A stretch of DNA of 64,000 nucleotides, from contig NZ_WIQK01000001.1 of assembly GCF_015732155.1 (NCBI RefSeq), positions 2,552,001 through 2,616,000 on the forward strand, written 5' to 3'. Each line of letters starts with the position of its first letter. Positions within the stretch are counted from its first letter, which is position 1. The notes beneath the pieces are model-generated. The model ran no database searches and was not told where the DNA came from. It worked only from the letters and a program-made list of their open reading frames with translations. This DNA is from Pectinatus sottacetonis. Its GTDB lineage: Bacteria; Bacillota; Negativicutes; Selenomonadales; Selenomonadaceae. The position numbers and the translations under genes are program-made. Shown here piece by piece: positions 47,182 to 55,809 of this stretch.

Positions 47182-49233
47182 ATGGATACTAATCAATACA
47201 TGGAGATGTTTTTAGAAGAATCACGCGATCATTTACAGTCACTTAATGAACATCTTCTGGATCTTGAAAAAGACCCCACAGATTCTGATGCCATAAATGA
47301 AATATTCAGAAGTGCTCATACTTTAAAAGGTATGTCAGCAACTATGGGGTACACTACAATTGCAGAACTTACGCATGATATGGAAAATGTCTTAGATCTA
47401 ATTCGTAATGATAAGCTAACTGCTGATGAAGATATTGTCGATGTATTATTTAAATGTATTGATGCCTTGCAGCAGATGGTTGATAATGTAAGTAACGGTG
47501 ATCCTGAAGATGCTGTCGATGTAAAAGCCTTAGTAGATAAATTGAATGCTATTGCGTCAGGTAATGCCAATGCTGCAAAACCTGCAGCACCTGTACCTTC
47601 TCAAAATAAAGCAGCTGCTGCAGTACCCAAGGAAAATGTTCCCAAAACAGATATTGATTTAACAGATATTGATATGGATCTTATTGAAAATGCCAAAAAA
47701 TCCGGACTGCGTGCTTTGCATGTTAAAATTGAATTGGCAGATACATGCGTATTAAAGGCAGTCCGTGCCTATATGGTAATGTCTGCATTGGATGAAATTG
47801 GTGAAGTAATAAAATCTATACCTGCTGCCGAAGATTTGGAACAAGAAAAATTTGATTATACTTTTGATTTGGTATTATTAACCGGTGAAGAAGAAACAAA
47901 AGTTGAATCTGTAATAGAAAGAATATCAGAAATAAAAAATGTAACTGTTACTTTAATACAGATAAATAATTCTGCTAAAAAAGAAACTTCCAAGAATGCT
48001 CCTGCACCTATTGCCGCTTCTAAGCCAAAGGCTCCAGTTAAAAAGAAACAGGCAATTCAACATCATGATAATTTAAAAAGTGGTCAGTCCGTACGTGTTG
48101 GTATTGAAAAACTAGATTCCTTAATGAATTTAGTGGGAGAACTGGTAATTAATAAGACCCGTTTGGAACAAATAGGTAATACACACCGTATTGCTGAATT
48201 AGTAGAAACTGTTGAACAAATGGATCGTGTAACTGGAGATTTGCAGTCTATAGTAATGAAAGTAAGGATGGTACCAGTTGGACAAGTATTCAATAGATTT
48301 CCTCGTGTTGTCCGTGATTTGGCTAAAGAGCTTAACAAAGAAGTAAATCTCACCATAGAAGGTGAAGATACTGAATTAGACAGAACAGTTATTGATGAAA
48401 TAGGTGATCCTTTAGTTCACTTAATACGTAATTCAATGGACCATGGAATAGAACATCCTGATGATCGTGAAGCAAAAGGCAAATCACGTGTCGGTCAAGT
48501 TGGACTTATAGCAAGACATGAAGGAAATAACGTAATCATTATGGTAACTGATGATGGAGCTGGAATAGATGCTTCTGTTATCCGCAATAAGGCTGTGGAA
48601 AAAAATATTATCACACAGGAAGATGCTGATAATATGACTGATGCTGAAGCAGTTCGCTTGATATTCCTGCCAGGTTTTTCTACCTCTGAAGTTATAACTG
48701 ATGTATCTGGACGTGGTGTAGGCATGGATGTAGTCAGAACTACCATTGAAGCTTTAGGTGGGGTCATTGACGTTGAAACCAAGAAAAATGAAGGAAGCAT
48801 ATTTAAGATAAAATTACCATTGACACTTGCTATAATCCAGGCATTATTGGTAAATGTTCAAGAAGAAATTTATGCTATTCCGCTGGCAGCCATTGACAGT
48901 ACAATTAATATTACTCCTGAAGATATTAAAACCATTCAAAATAAAGAAACCATTGTCATTCGGGGAGAAATAATTCCTATTGTGCGGCTTGATAAAGCAC
49001 TTAATGTAAAACATATTGACGAAAATAAAGAAACCGAAGAAATATATGTAGTTGTGGTACACATAGGCGATAAAAAATGTGGTATTATGGTAGATAAACT
49101 CATAGGTCAACAGGAAATAGTCATTAAAACTTTAGGAAAATTATTATCAGGAATAAAAGTTATATCTGGCGCAACTGTTTTAGGCAATGGACAAATTGCC
49201 CTTATATTAGATGTAGCTATTTTGATGCAGTAA
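47182..49233 (+). CDS. cheA: Chemotaxis histidine kinase CheA
   Basis: 683-residue kinase of the receptor array. P1 Hpt domain with H46 (EIFRSAHTLKGMSATMGY), an Ala/Pro-rich linker (about 130-155), P2 CheY/CheB-binding domain (about 165-255), second linker, P3 dimerisation (about 295-345), P4 ATPase (HLIRNSMDHGIEHPDDR, VTDDGAGID, SGRGVGMDVVR) and the P5 CheW-like regulatory domain to the end. Everything needed for autophosphorylation is present. cheW follows after 19 bases. Confidence 0.97.
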   Translation: MDTNQYMEMFLEESRDHLQSLNEHLLDLEKDPTDSDAINEIFRSAHTLKGMSATMGYTTIAELTHDMENVLDLIRNDKLTADEDIVDVLFKCIDALQQMVDNVSNGDPEDAVDVKALVDKLNAIASGNANAAKPAAPVPSQNKAAAAVPKENVPKTDIDLTDIDMDLIENAKKSGLRALHVKIELADTCVLKAVRAYMVMSALDEIGEVIKSIPAAEDLEQEKFDYTFDLVLLTGEEETKVESVIERISEIKNVTVTLIQINNSAKKETSKNAPAPIAASKPKAPVKKKQAIQHHDNLKSGQSVRVGIEKLDSLMNLVGELVINKTRLEQIGNTHRIAELVETVEQMDRVTGDLQSIVMKVRMVPVGQVFNRFPRVVRDLAKELNKEVNLTIEGEDTELDRTVIDEIGDPLVHLIRNSMDHGIEHPDDREAKGKSRVGQVGLIARHEGNNVIIMVTDDGAGIDASVIRNKAVEKNIITQEDADNMTDAEAVRLIFLPGFSTSEVITDVSGRGVGMDVVRTTIEALGGVIDVETKKNEGSIFKIKLPLTLAIIQALLVNVQEEIYAIPLAAIDSTINITPEDIKTIQNKETIVIRGEIIPIVRLDKALNVKHIDENKETEEIYVVVVHIGDKKCGIMVDKLIGQQEIVIKTLGKLLSGIKVISGATVLGNGQIALILDVAILMQ

Positions 49234-49252
49234 TTTTAGGAGGGATGTTATT

Positions 49253-49729
49253 ATGGATCAGCAGGAAGTTTCATCAAGTGAAGTACAGATAGTTGCCTTT
49301 AAATTAAAACGGGAAGAATATGGAATAAGTATTTTAAATGTAGAAGAAATAAAGCGTCTTACAGATATAACTCGCGTTCCGTTTACACCAGAATTTATAA
49401 AAGGAGTTATGAATTTAAGAGGTAGTGTCCTGCCTGTAATTGATTTAAAAAAACGCATTGGTCTGCCAGATGCTGAATATTCCGATGCAACCAGAATTAT
49501 TGTTGTAAAGCTAGAAGATATTACTGTCGGAATGATCGTTGATGCAGTTACAGAAGTTTTGGCTATAGATAGTGCTAATATAACAAATTCCAAACAAATA
49601 ACTTCTACAGAAAGTGAAGCACATTCTGAATCTAATAAATTTATAACTGGTATTGGCAATTTAAATAACAGACTGGTTATTTTGTTAAATCTACCGGAAA
49701 TTTTAGGTCTTAACAGTGAAAATAAATGA
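49253..49729 (+). CDS. cheW: Chemotaxis adaptor CheW
   Basis: 158-residue adaptor of two SH3-like subdomains that links receptors to CheA. Typical blocks are VAFKLKREEYGISILNVEEIKR, FIKGVMNLRGSVLPVIDLKKR and VDAVTEVL. AGGAGGG lies before the ATG. A near-complete antisense frame exists but is a composition artefact. Confidence 0.96.
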   Translation: MDQQEVSSSEVQIVAFKLKREEYGISILNVEEIKRLTDITRVPFTPEFIKGVMNLRGSVLPVIDLKKRIGLPDAEYSDATRIIVVKLEDITVGMIVDAVTEVLAIDSANITNSKQITSTESEAHSESNKFITGIGNLNNRLVILLNLPEILGLNSENK

Positions 49730-49738
49730 GGTGAGAAC

Positions 49739-50356
49739 GTGTCGGACAATATGTTGAATTTATCAGCTATGCAATTGGATGCTATAAGGGAAATTGGTAA
49801 TGTCGGCGCGGGGAATTCTGCTACTGCATTATCTCAGCTTATAAATAAAAAAATTGATATGGATGTTCCTAGCGTTTCTGTAGTTCCTTTAGCTGATGTT
49901 CCAGAATTAGTTGGTGGTCCTGACACTATGGTAGCAGGTATATTTTTACGTGTATATGGCAAAGCGCCGGGCAGTGTTTTATTTTTAATGCCTAAAGAAA
50001 GTGCCTTTTATTTGGTAGAACATTTATTAGGCGAGCCCAAAAATAGTGATGGCGAATTAGACGAAATGGATCAGTCAGCATTGATGGAAATTGGCAATAT
50101 ACTTGCAGGTGCTTATTTGAATGCATTGTCATACTATACAAAATTAACATTATTACCATCCATTCCTGCTATGGCTGTTGATATGGCTGGTGCTATTCTA
50201 AATGTTGTAATAGTTCAATTAGGTCAAATGGGGGATCACGCATTAGTAATTGAAACACAGTTTTTATCCGAAGATGACGGAATAAATGGACATTTTTTCC
50301 TAATTCCTGATTCTGGTTCGCTCCAAACAATTTTAAATGCGGTAGGAGTGAAATAA
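49739..50356 (+). CDS. cheC: CheY-P phosphatase CheC
   Basis: 205-residue phosphatase with both active helices: AIREIGNVGAGNSATALS and ALMEIGNILAGAYLNALS (Glu-Asn pairs). It works with CheD, whose binding increases its activity and feeds back on receptor deamidation. The GTG start at 49739 lies just after GAGGTGAG at the cheW end. cheD begins two bases after the stop. Confidence 0.95.
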   Translation: MSDNMLNLSAMQLDAIREIGNVGAGNSATALSQLINKKIDMDVPSVSVVPLADVPELVGGPDTMVAGIFLRVYGKAPGSVLFLMPKESAFYLVEHLLGEPKNSDGELDEMDQSALMEIGNILAGAYLNALSYYTKLTLLPSIPAMAVDMAGAILNVVIVQLGQMGDHALVIETQFLSEDDGINGHFFLIPDSGSLQTILNAVGVK

Positions 50357-50357
50357 C

Positions 50358-50843
50358 ATGGCTGAATTATTAAAAGTTGGAATAGCCGATTATAAAACAG
50401 GCAAAGCCCCCAGCAAAATTATCAGTTATGGTTTAGGATCGTGCATAGGGATAACATTATATGATAAAATAGCAAAAATTGGTGGATTAGTTCATATTAT
50501 GCTGCCTGACAGTACACAGGCCCGTGCTACAGAAAATCCAGCAAAATTTGCTAACACGGGTATCCCTCTTTTACTAAAGGAGGTTTTGGCATTAGGTGCT
50601 ATAAAATCACGCCTAGTTGCAAAATTAGCTGGTGGATCCCAGATGTTTAAATTTGCCGGTGCTTCTGATATTATGTCCATTGGTTTAAGAAATGCCGAAC
50701 TGGCGAAAAAAACTTTAACCGAATGTAATATAAAAATAGTTGGGGAAGATTTAGGTGGAACATACGGACGCACTGTAGAAATAGATTTGGAAACAGGTCT
50801 TTATAAAATAAAGACTATAAATAAGGGTGAAAAAATTATTTGA
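50358..50843 (+). CDS. cheD: Chemoreceptor glutamine deamidase CheD
   Basis: 161-residue deamidase. The catalytic cysteine lies in SYGLGSCIGITLYD and the histidine in GGLVHIMLPDS; KLAGGSQMF and GEDLGGTYGRTVEID are family blocks. It converts receptor glutamines to glutamate and regulates CheC. GTAGGAGTGAAAT upstream of the ATG serves as binding site. Confidence 0.95.
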   Translation: MAELLKVGIADYKTGKAPSKIISYGLGSCIGITLYDKIAKIGGLVHIMLPDSTQARATENPAKFANTGIPLLLKEVLALGAIKSRLVAKLAGGSQMFKFAGASDIMSIGLRNAELAKKTLTECNIKIVGEDLGGTYGRTVEIDLETGLYKIKTINKGEKII

Positions 50844-50855
50844 CAGGTGAGTAAA

Positions 50856-51212
50856 ATGGCAGATATGATGGATATCAGAGCAATGATCATCCGGGGACTG
50901 AAAAATGGCTGGCTCCAGGTGCTTATTATATCCATAATATTAGGTTGTATATCGGTATTGGCTGTTGTAACTGCCGGTATAACAAAAAATATATCAATGT
51001 TTGTGATTTTTAAAAGAATGATTTTTATGTTCATTATTACATTGAGCTGGAGCTTTCTTTTATTATTATTATTTTTTGCAATTATTCTTCCATATATGGC
51101 AAAACATTATAGCAACAAAACAGTTTCAAATGATATGCCTGACGAAGTAAATTCTGCAAAAAAAGCTGAACAAAATATCAAGAGTGATGCTGGATTGGCA
51201 AAAACGACTTAA
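50856..51212 (+). CDS. Unrecognised two-helix membrane protein in the che region
   Basis: 118-residue protein that I do not recognise. Two strongly hydrophobic segments (about 18-43, GWLQVLIISIILGCISVLAV..., and 52-80, MFIITLSWSFLLLLLFFAIIL) are followed by a charged Lys/Asn/Asp tail. AGGTGAG directs ATG 50856 rather than the GTG at 50847. It lies between cheD and sigD, so it is probably expressed with the motility genes. Bacillus subtilis has no gene at this spot. It could be a motor accessory or a small membrane regulator; no function is assigned. Confidence 0.72.
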   Translation: MADMMDIRAMIIRGLKNGWLQVLIISIILGCISVLAVVTAGITKNISMFVIFKRMIFMFIITLSWSFLLLLLFFAIILPYMAKHYSNKTVSNDMPDEVNSAKKAEQNIKSDAGLAKTT

Positions 51213-51303
51213 CTGTACGATGTACTGAATATAGTGTATGAAGCTAGATAATATATAACTATGAATATTATACATTTGCTAGTATATTAAGGAGGCACGA
51301 AAT

Positions 51304-52062
51304 TTGCAAACAGACAAACCTCTTTCTGCCGCCGATGTTGCTAATTTATGGAAGAATTATAAAAATAATGATAATATAAAAGCAAGGAACAGCTTGATTG
51401 AGAATTATTTACCATTGGTGAACATTGTAGTAGGACATATCGCATATAATTTACCCGCGCATATAGAGCGCGATGATTTAATAAGTAGTGGTTTTTTTGG
51501 TTTAATGGATGCAATTGCGCGATTTGATATTAGTTTGGGAATAAAATTTGAAACTTATGCTAAAAGTCGTGTAAGAGGAGCTGTTCTTGATTACCTGCGC
51601 TCTAAAGACTGGTTGTCAGTATCATTACGTAAAAAAATCAAACTTTATGAAACAATATATACAAAATTGGAAGTAAAGCTACAACGAATGCCGCAAAAAG
51701 CAGAATTGGCTGATGCCATGTCAATGAATCTTGATGACTTGCATCGTTTAGAGGTTAATATTAATGCAGCTACTCTGACACCGTTAGAGGATTATATAAG
51801 CGGTGAATATGTTCTAAATCAAGATAATAATATTGAAAAGAAAATAAACCGTGATTTTATAAAACAAAAATTAGCAGAAGCTATTGATAAACTGCCAAAG
51901 AAAGAAAAATTGGTTATAGCTTTATATTATTCTGAAGAATTGACTTTAAAAGAAATAGGATTTACATTGAAATTATCAGAAGCCCGCATAAGTCAGCTAC
52001 ATAAAAAAGCCGTTCTTAGACTTAGAGGATATTTAGCACGTTCTAAAGCAGATTTATTTTAA
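51304..52062 (+). CDS. sigD: RNA polymerase sigma-28 factor (SigD/FliA/WhiG family)
   Basis: 252-residue motility sigma factor that transcribes late genes such as flagellin. Region 2 contains RDDLISSGFFGLMDAIARFD and YAKSRVRGAVLDYLRSKDW; region 4 contains LTLKEIGFTLKLSEARISQLHKKAVLRLRGYL, a helix-turn-helix for the -35 element. The TTG start at 51304 follows AAGGAGGC. A 91-base gap before it could hold an internal promoter. No anti-sigma FlgM gene is in the window. Confidence 0.95.
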   Translation: MQTDKPLSAADVANLWKNYKNNDNIKARNSLIENYLPLVNIVVGHIAYNLPAHIERDDLISSGFFGLMDAIARFDISLGIKFETYAKSRVRGAVLDYLRSKDWLSVSLRKKIKLYETIYTKLEVKLQRMPQKAELADAMSMNLDDLHRLEVNINAATLTPLEDYISGEYVLNQDNNIEKKINRDFIKQKLAEAIDKLPKKEKLVIALYYSEELTLKEIGFTLKLSEARISQLHKKAVLRLRGYLARSKADLF

Positions 52063-52117
52063 TTTATCTCTAAGTGGAAACAGGTAATAAGAAAAATTGT
52101 AAAACTGTTAAGATTAT

Positions 52118-52172
52118 AATGGTAGCTAACTTATATTTTAATATAAGTTATTTTAAACCAAAAGTCACCATT
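52118..52172 (+). other. Nested hairpin after sigD
   Basis: AACTTATAT (52128-52136) and ATATAAGTT (52141-52149) form a 9-base stem around TTTA, enclosed by AATGGT (52118-52123) / ACCATT (52167-52172). A weak AT-rich terminator or processing site is possible. The rest of the 340-base gap 52063-52402 is AT-rich and I see no gene or RNA in it. Confidence 0.4.
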
Positions 52173-52402
52173 TTAAATGCCATAATATTAAGTGGTAAGA
52201 ATGTATCACTACAGCCATGTTTATTTTTGGGAAATATATAATACATTGCTTAAAAGCTTATTTTCAATTAATTGGGGATGTCATAATTCTTAGTTAAAAA
52301 TAAAGAAAATTTCATCAGCATATAGCATATATGGATGTAAGCATAGAATGAATTAGTCACTGAATATTCATACCAGACGTTCTAACTTTAGGAGGATTTA
52401 AT

Positions 52403-54022
52403 ATGCCTGATACCACAATAGGAAGTAAAAGCGAGGGATATTTACTTGAATTCTTAGATACAGGAGTTTTTTTGACAATCTTTCCGCCTGAGAATGAAAT
52501 TCCTTTGTTTACGGATATCACATTATTATGTGCAATCCTAAAAAAACATAATATAAAAGATTACAACATAAAATATTTATTAAAAATTTTACAAAAACAT
52601 GATGGTACCCGTACACAAATAACTGGTATAGAAGCATCTTCTGAAGAAGTAATTGAAAAAAAAGAATTAATTCCAGTTATTGAAATAAGTAAGGATAGAA
52701 TGAAAGCTGCTATATATTTTGAAGGCGGCGATGATGCATTTCATTTTGATAAAAACTATATATTGCAGCAGCTTAGTGATAAAAAAATTACTTATGGAAT
52801 AAATGAAAAAGCCATTGAGGAATTTATAAAATATCCTACCCAGAGAATTGTAATAGCGAGAGGAAAACATGCTGTTAACGGTAAAAATGCTTATATAAAA
52901 AATCATGTAGATTTTTCCCGGAAGGGGCGCCCTAGTGAAAGTAATTATGGTAAAGTAGATTATAAGGATCTTAATTTATTTTTTCTGGTTTCAAAGGGCG
53001 ATGTGCTATCTGAACGCATTCCTCAGACAAAAGGAGAAAAAGGCATGAATGTTATGGGACAAGAAATTGCCTGCCGACCAGGAAAGCCAATTCCTCTTGT
53101 TAAAGGGAAAAATACGGAATTGTTAAACGAAAATATTTTAATAGCTGCTATTGATGGACAAGCAGTAGATGAAGGAAATCGAATTTCAGTAGATCCTAAA
53201 TTAGATATTAATAGTGATGTTGATTTATCGACAGGTAATATAGATTTTAATGGTAGTGTATTTATACGAGGCAACATTCAGGATGGGTTCTCTGTAAAAG
53301 CTGAAGGTGATATTGAAATAGGCGGAACTGTCAGTGGCGGCACTGTGGAGGGACGTAATATTCATGTCAATGGTGGAATATTGGGAATGCGTCGAGGAAA
53401 GGTTTTGGCCAGGGAAGATATCCATACTACATTTGTTGAAAATGCTGATATAACTGCAGAAAGAAATGTATATATTTCTGATGTTTCATTGCATTCTCTT
53501 ATAAATGCGGGAAAACAAATTATTATAACAGAAAAACGTGGTCAGATTGTTGGTGGATATGCTATTGCCGGAATGTCAATTGATGTCAAGGTTTTGGGTA
53601 ATATAGTAAATGTTGCTACAAAAGTAGAAGTGGGAATTAATCCTATTATTAATAATAAATATAAAGCGTTAGCAAGTAATATTGAAAAAGCAAAAAAGCA
53701 ATTAAAAAGTATTAAAAATGCTTTAATAATCTTTAATGAAAAAGCCGACAAATTAACTACCATGCAGAAAATGAAATTTAGTGAACTCAAACGCACACAG
53801 TTCCCCTTAGCCGGAGAAATAGAGAGAAAGGAAAAAGAACTTTCTATAATATCAAAACAGCTGCAAAATATGAAACATGCCTACATACGAGTTAATGATG
53901 TAGCCTATCCAGGTGTAAAATTAGTGGTATCTTCTTGTCTTTACACTGTTCAGACGGAAACTAAACATTGCACATTTTTAGCAGATGAAAGCTGTGGAAC
54001 AGTAAAGATTAGTCCATATTAA
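52403..54022 (+). CDS. fapA: FapA family protein (DUF342, flagellar assembly protein A)
   Basis: 539-residue DUF342 protein. An N-terminal region (about 1-200) is followed by a right-handed beta-helix-like repeat region with NIDFNGSVFIRGNIQDGFSVKAEGDIEIGG, VEGRNIHVNGGILG and ADITAERNVYISDVSLHS, then a coiled coil (about 420-485) and a small C-terminal beta domain. FapA homologues influence polar flagellar assembly in Vibrio-type bacteria; the Firmicutes role is not established. It has its own strong AGGAGG site and a 340-base upstream gap, so independent transcription is possible. Confidence 0.85.
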   Translation: MPDTTIGSKSEGYLLEFLDTGVFLTIFPPENEIPLFTDITLLCAILKKHNIKDYNIKYLLKILQKHDGTRTQITGIEASSEEVIEKKELIPVIEISKDRMKAAIYFEGGDDAFHFDKNYILQQLSDKKITYGINEKAIEEFIKYPTQRIVIARGKHAVNGKNAYIKNHVDFSRKGRPSESNYGKVDYKDLNLFFLVSKGDVLSERIPQTKGEKGMNVMGQEIACRPGKPIPLVKGKNTELLNENILIAAIDGQAVDEGNRISVDPKLDINSDVDLSTGNIDFNGSVFIRGNIQDGFSVKAEGDIEIGGTVSGGTVEGRNIHVNGGILGMRRGKVLAREDIHTTFVENADITAERNVYISDVSLHSLINAGKQIIITEKRGQIVGGYAIAGMSIDVKVLGNIVNVATKVEVGINPIINNKYKALASNIEKAKKQLKSIKNALIIFNEKADKLTTMQKMKFSELKRTQFPLAGEIERKEKELSIISKQLQNMKHAYIRVNDVAYPGVKLVVSSCLYTVQTETKHCTFLADESCGTVKISPY

Positions 54023-54040
54023 GTTTATGGAGGGGAAAAA

Positions 54041-54370
54041 ATGTCAGTAAATCCTATAGGTAATTTACAGGCGATGCTGCCTAATAGTTCTGAAGTTGGT
54101 AAAATGCAAAATAAAATGACTCAGCAGGTCAACGCTGCACAAAACTTTGGTAATGAGAAACTACAGCAAGAATCAGAACAAAAGCAATTACAGGTTCAGG
54201 CAAAAGATGAAGTTGAAGATAATAAAATTCGCAATGATGGACAAAAAGATGCCCAAAGTAGAAATGAATTATTTAATAAAAAAAAACCAAAACATCAAAC
54301 AGCTGACGATGATACTGAAGACAAATTATCAGATGCTATTCGTGGACATAATATTGATATAAAATTATAA
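54041..54370 (+). CDS. Small hydrophilic Gln/Lys-rich protein, function unknown
   Basis: 109-residue protein that I do not recognise. It is strongly hydrophilic: a Gln/Asn-rich middle (about 25-55) likely to form a coiled coil, then a Lys/Asp-rich region, with no cysteine and no membrane segment. GGAGGGG is well spaced from the ATG at 54041, and the gene is packed between fapA and the swrB-like gene (18 bases either side), which supports it being real. It may be an exported or scaffold component, but this is a guess. Confidence 0.7.
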   Translation: MSVNPIGNLQAMLPNSSEVGKMQNKMTQQVNAAQNFGNEKLQQESEQKQLQVQAKDEVEDNKIRNDGQKDAQSRNELFNKKKPKHQTADDDTEDKLSDAIRGHNIDIKL

Positions 54371-54387
54371 TGTTTTAGAGGTGTATA

Positions 54388-54972
54388 ATGTTTACGGAAA
54401 TACTAGGTGTAATAATTATTATTGGCATTATATTTATTTTAATATTACGACATAATACATTAAATGAAAGTGCTAATGATAAGAAAATAAACTCAGGTGC
54501 TGTTCATCTGCAAAAAGATTTAGAAAAAACTGGCAATGAAATTTTAGCAAAAATGGATCAAAAAATGGATGAAATGGAATTGTCCATGAATAAACTTGAT
54601 AAGAAAATTGTCGAATTAAAAAATTATAATGCTTTATTGGCTGAATATGAAAATAAAAATGTATTACAAAAAATGTCCCGCGAGAAAAAAAGTACTGCTG
54701 CAACGACTTTTAATTCTGCTTTGACAACAGCAACTAAAAATACTTATGGAGGATCTATTGATATTGTAGCTGGTAATGATAATGAACAGTCAACGGATAA
54801 AAAAGAAAATGCTGTAAAGGAAAATGTTTTACAGGATGATTTATCAGAAACAGCGAAAAAAGTTTTTGCCCTTTTAAATCAACATATTGAACCAGGAGAA
54901 ATAAGTCGCAGGCTCTCTATTGGACGTGGTGCGGTAGATATGATCATACAAATGTACAAAAAAAATAAATAG
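54388..54972 (+). CDS. SwrB-like membrane protein with C-terminal helix-turn-helix (DUF6115-like)
   Basis: 194-residue protein with an N-terminal membrane anchor (about 5-22), a charged coiled coil (about 40-90), a low-complexity spacer and a C-terminal helix-turn-helix-like module (VFALLNQHIEPGEISRRLSIGRGAVDMIIQMYKKNK). Architecture and place at the end of the fla/che operon after sigD resemble SwrB of Bacillus subtilis, which activates the export gate. The family link is my recognition from pattern and position, not a search. A strong terminator follows. Confidence 0.68.
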   Translation: MFTEILGVIIIIGIIFILILRHNTLNESANDKKINSGAVHLQKDLEKTGNEILAKMDQKMDEMELSMNKLDKKIVELKNYNALLAEYENKNVLQKMSREKKSTAATTFNSALTTATKNTYGGSIDIVAGNDNEQSTDKKENAVKENVLQDDLSETAKKVFALLNQHIEPGEISRRLSIGRGAVDMIIQMYKKNK

Positions 54973-54982
54973 TTATGCGCAG

Positions 54983-55018
54983 GACTAATATTTATAGCAA
55001 TAAGTATTAGTCTTTTTA
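54983..55018 (+). terminator. Terminator of the flagellar operon
   Basis: GACTAATA (54983-54990) pairs with TATTAGTC (55005-55012) around a 14-base loop, followed by TTTTT. Marks the end of the motility cluster. Confidence 0.85.
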
Positions 55019-55025
55019 TATCGGA

Positions 55026-55042
55026 AATTTTCAGAGAAAATT
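55026..55042 (+). promoter_or_regulatory. CodY-box-like palindrome upstream of rluB
   Basis: AATTTTC (55026-55032) and GAAAATT (55036-55042) are exactly the two arms of the CodY box, but the centre is three bases (AGA) instead of one. It is just upstream of the rluB start (55082). It may be a CodY or other operator, or chance in an AT-rich sequence. Confidence 0.3.
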
Positions 55043-55081
55043 AATTTTTGTATTGCTTAAGATAATAAATGGAGGTATACT

Positions 55082-55807
55082 TTGGAACGTCTACAAAAAT
55101 ATATAGCGGCCTGTGGTATCGCTTCACGACGCTCTGCAGAAAAACTTATAAGCCAGGGCAGAGTGCGTGTAAATGGGAAAATAATCAATCAGCAGGGTAT
55201 AACAATAGATCCAAATAATGATACCATTGAATTTGATGGAAAAATAATAAGAGAAACGGGGAAAAAAGTATATATTATGCTCAATAAACCTAAAGGATAT
55301 ATTTCTACTGTAAAAGATGAACATAATAGAAAAACCATCATGGAACTGGTAAAAAATATCACACAAAGAATATTTCCTATAGGCCGGCTGGATTATAATA
55401 CAGAAGGACTGTTGCTGCTGACGAATGATGGGGAATTAATGCAAAAACTGCTTCATCCCAAGTTTAAAGTTAAAAAAACTTATACTGCCAATATAGAAGG
55501 TAAATTGAGCAGTATTGATTTAGGCGAGTTGCGACATGGTATCAAACTAGAAGATGGAATGACCTCTCCCGCAGAAGTAAAAATTATAAATTATAATGAA
55601 CAAATTGACCGAAGTAAAATTCATATCAGCATACATGAAGGAAGAAATCGCCAAATACGACGCATGTTTGAGACAGTTAATCATCCTGTAATATCCTTGA
55701 AACGTATTGAATTTGCCGGATTAAGTTTATATGGATTAAAAAGAGGACAATATCGTTTATTATCGCAGGAGGAATTAGAACAACTGATAAAAGTAATCAG
55801 TTTTTAA
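55082..55807 (+). CDS. rluB: rRNA pseudouridine synthase, RluB/RsuA family
   Basis: 241-residue enzyme that isomerises a uridine in rRNA. An S4 RNA-binding domain (MERLQKYIAACGIASRRSAEKLISQGRVRVNG) precedes the catalytic domain with D104 in GRLDYNTEGLLLLTNDG and the later GRNRQIRRMFE block. Length and pattern favour RluB (23S) over RsuA, but the target cannot be proved. The TTG start at 55082 follows GGAGG. The next gene begins two bases after the stop. Confidence 0.92.
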   Translation: MERLQKYIAACGIASRRSAEKLISQGRVRVNGKIINQQGITIDPNNDTIEFDGKIIRETGKKVYIMLNKPKGYISTVKDEHNRKTIMELVKNITQRIFPIGRLDYNTEGLLLLTNDGELMQKLLHPKFKVKKTYTANIEGKLSSIDLGELRHGIKLEDGMTSPAEVKIINYNEQIDRSKIHISIHEGRNRQIRRMFETVNHPVISLKRIEFAGLSLYGLKRGQYRLLSQEELEQLIKVISF

Positions 55808-55809
55808 TT

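Noticed and set aside
49258-49749. 163-codon minus-strand frame opposite cheW
   Set aside because: Mirror of a well-conserved cheW gene; no independent support.
52063-52402. Hidden small gene between sigD and fapA
   Set aside because: No frame of useful length with a ribosome binding site; only the nested hairpin near 52118-52172 stands out.
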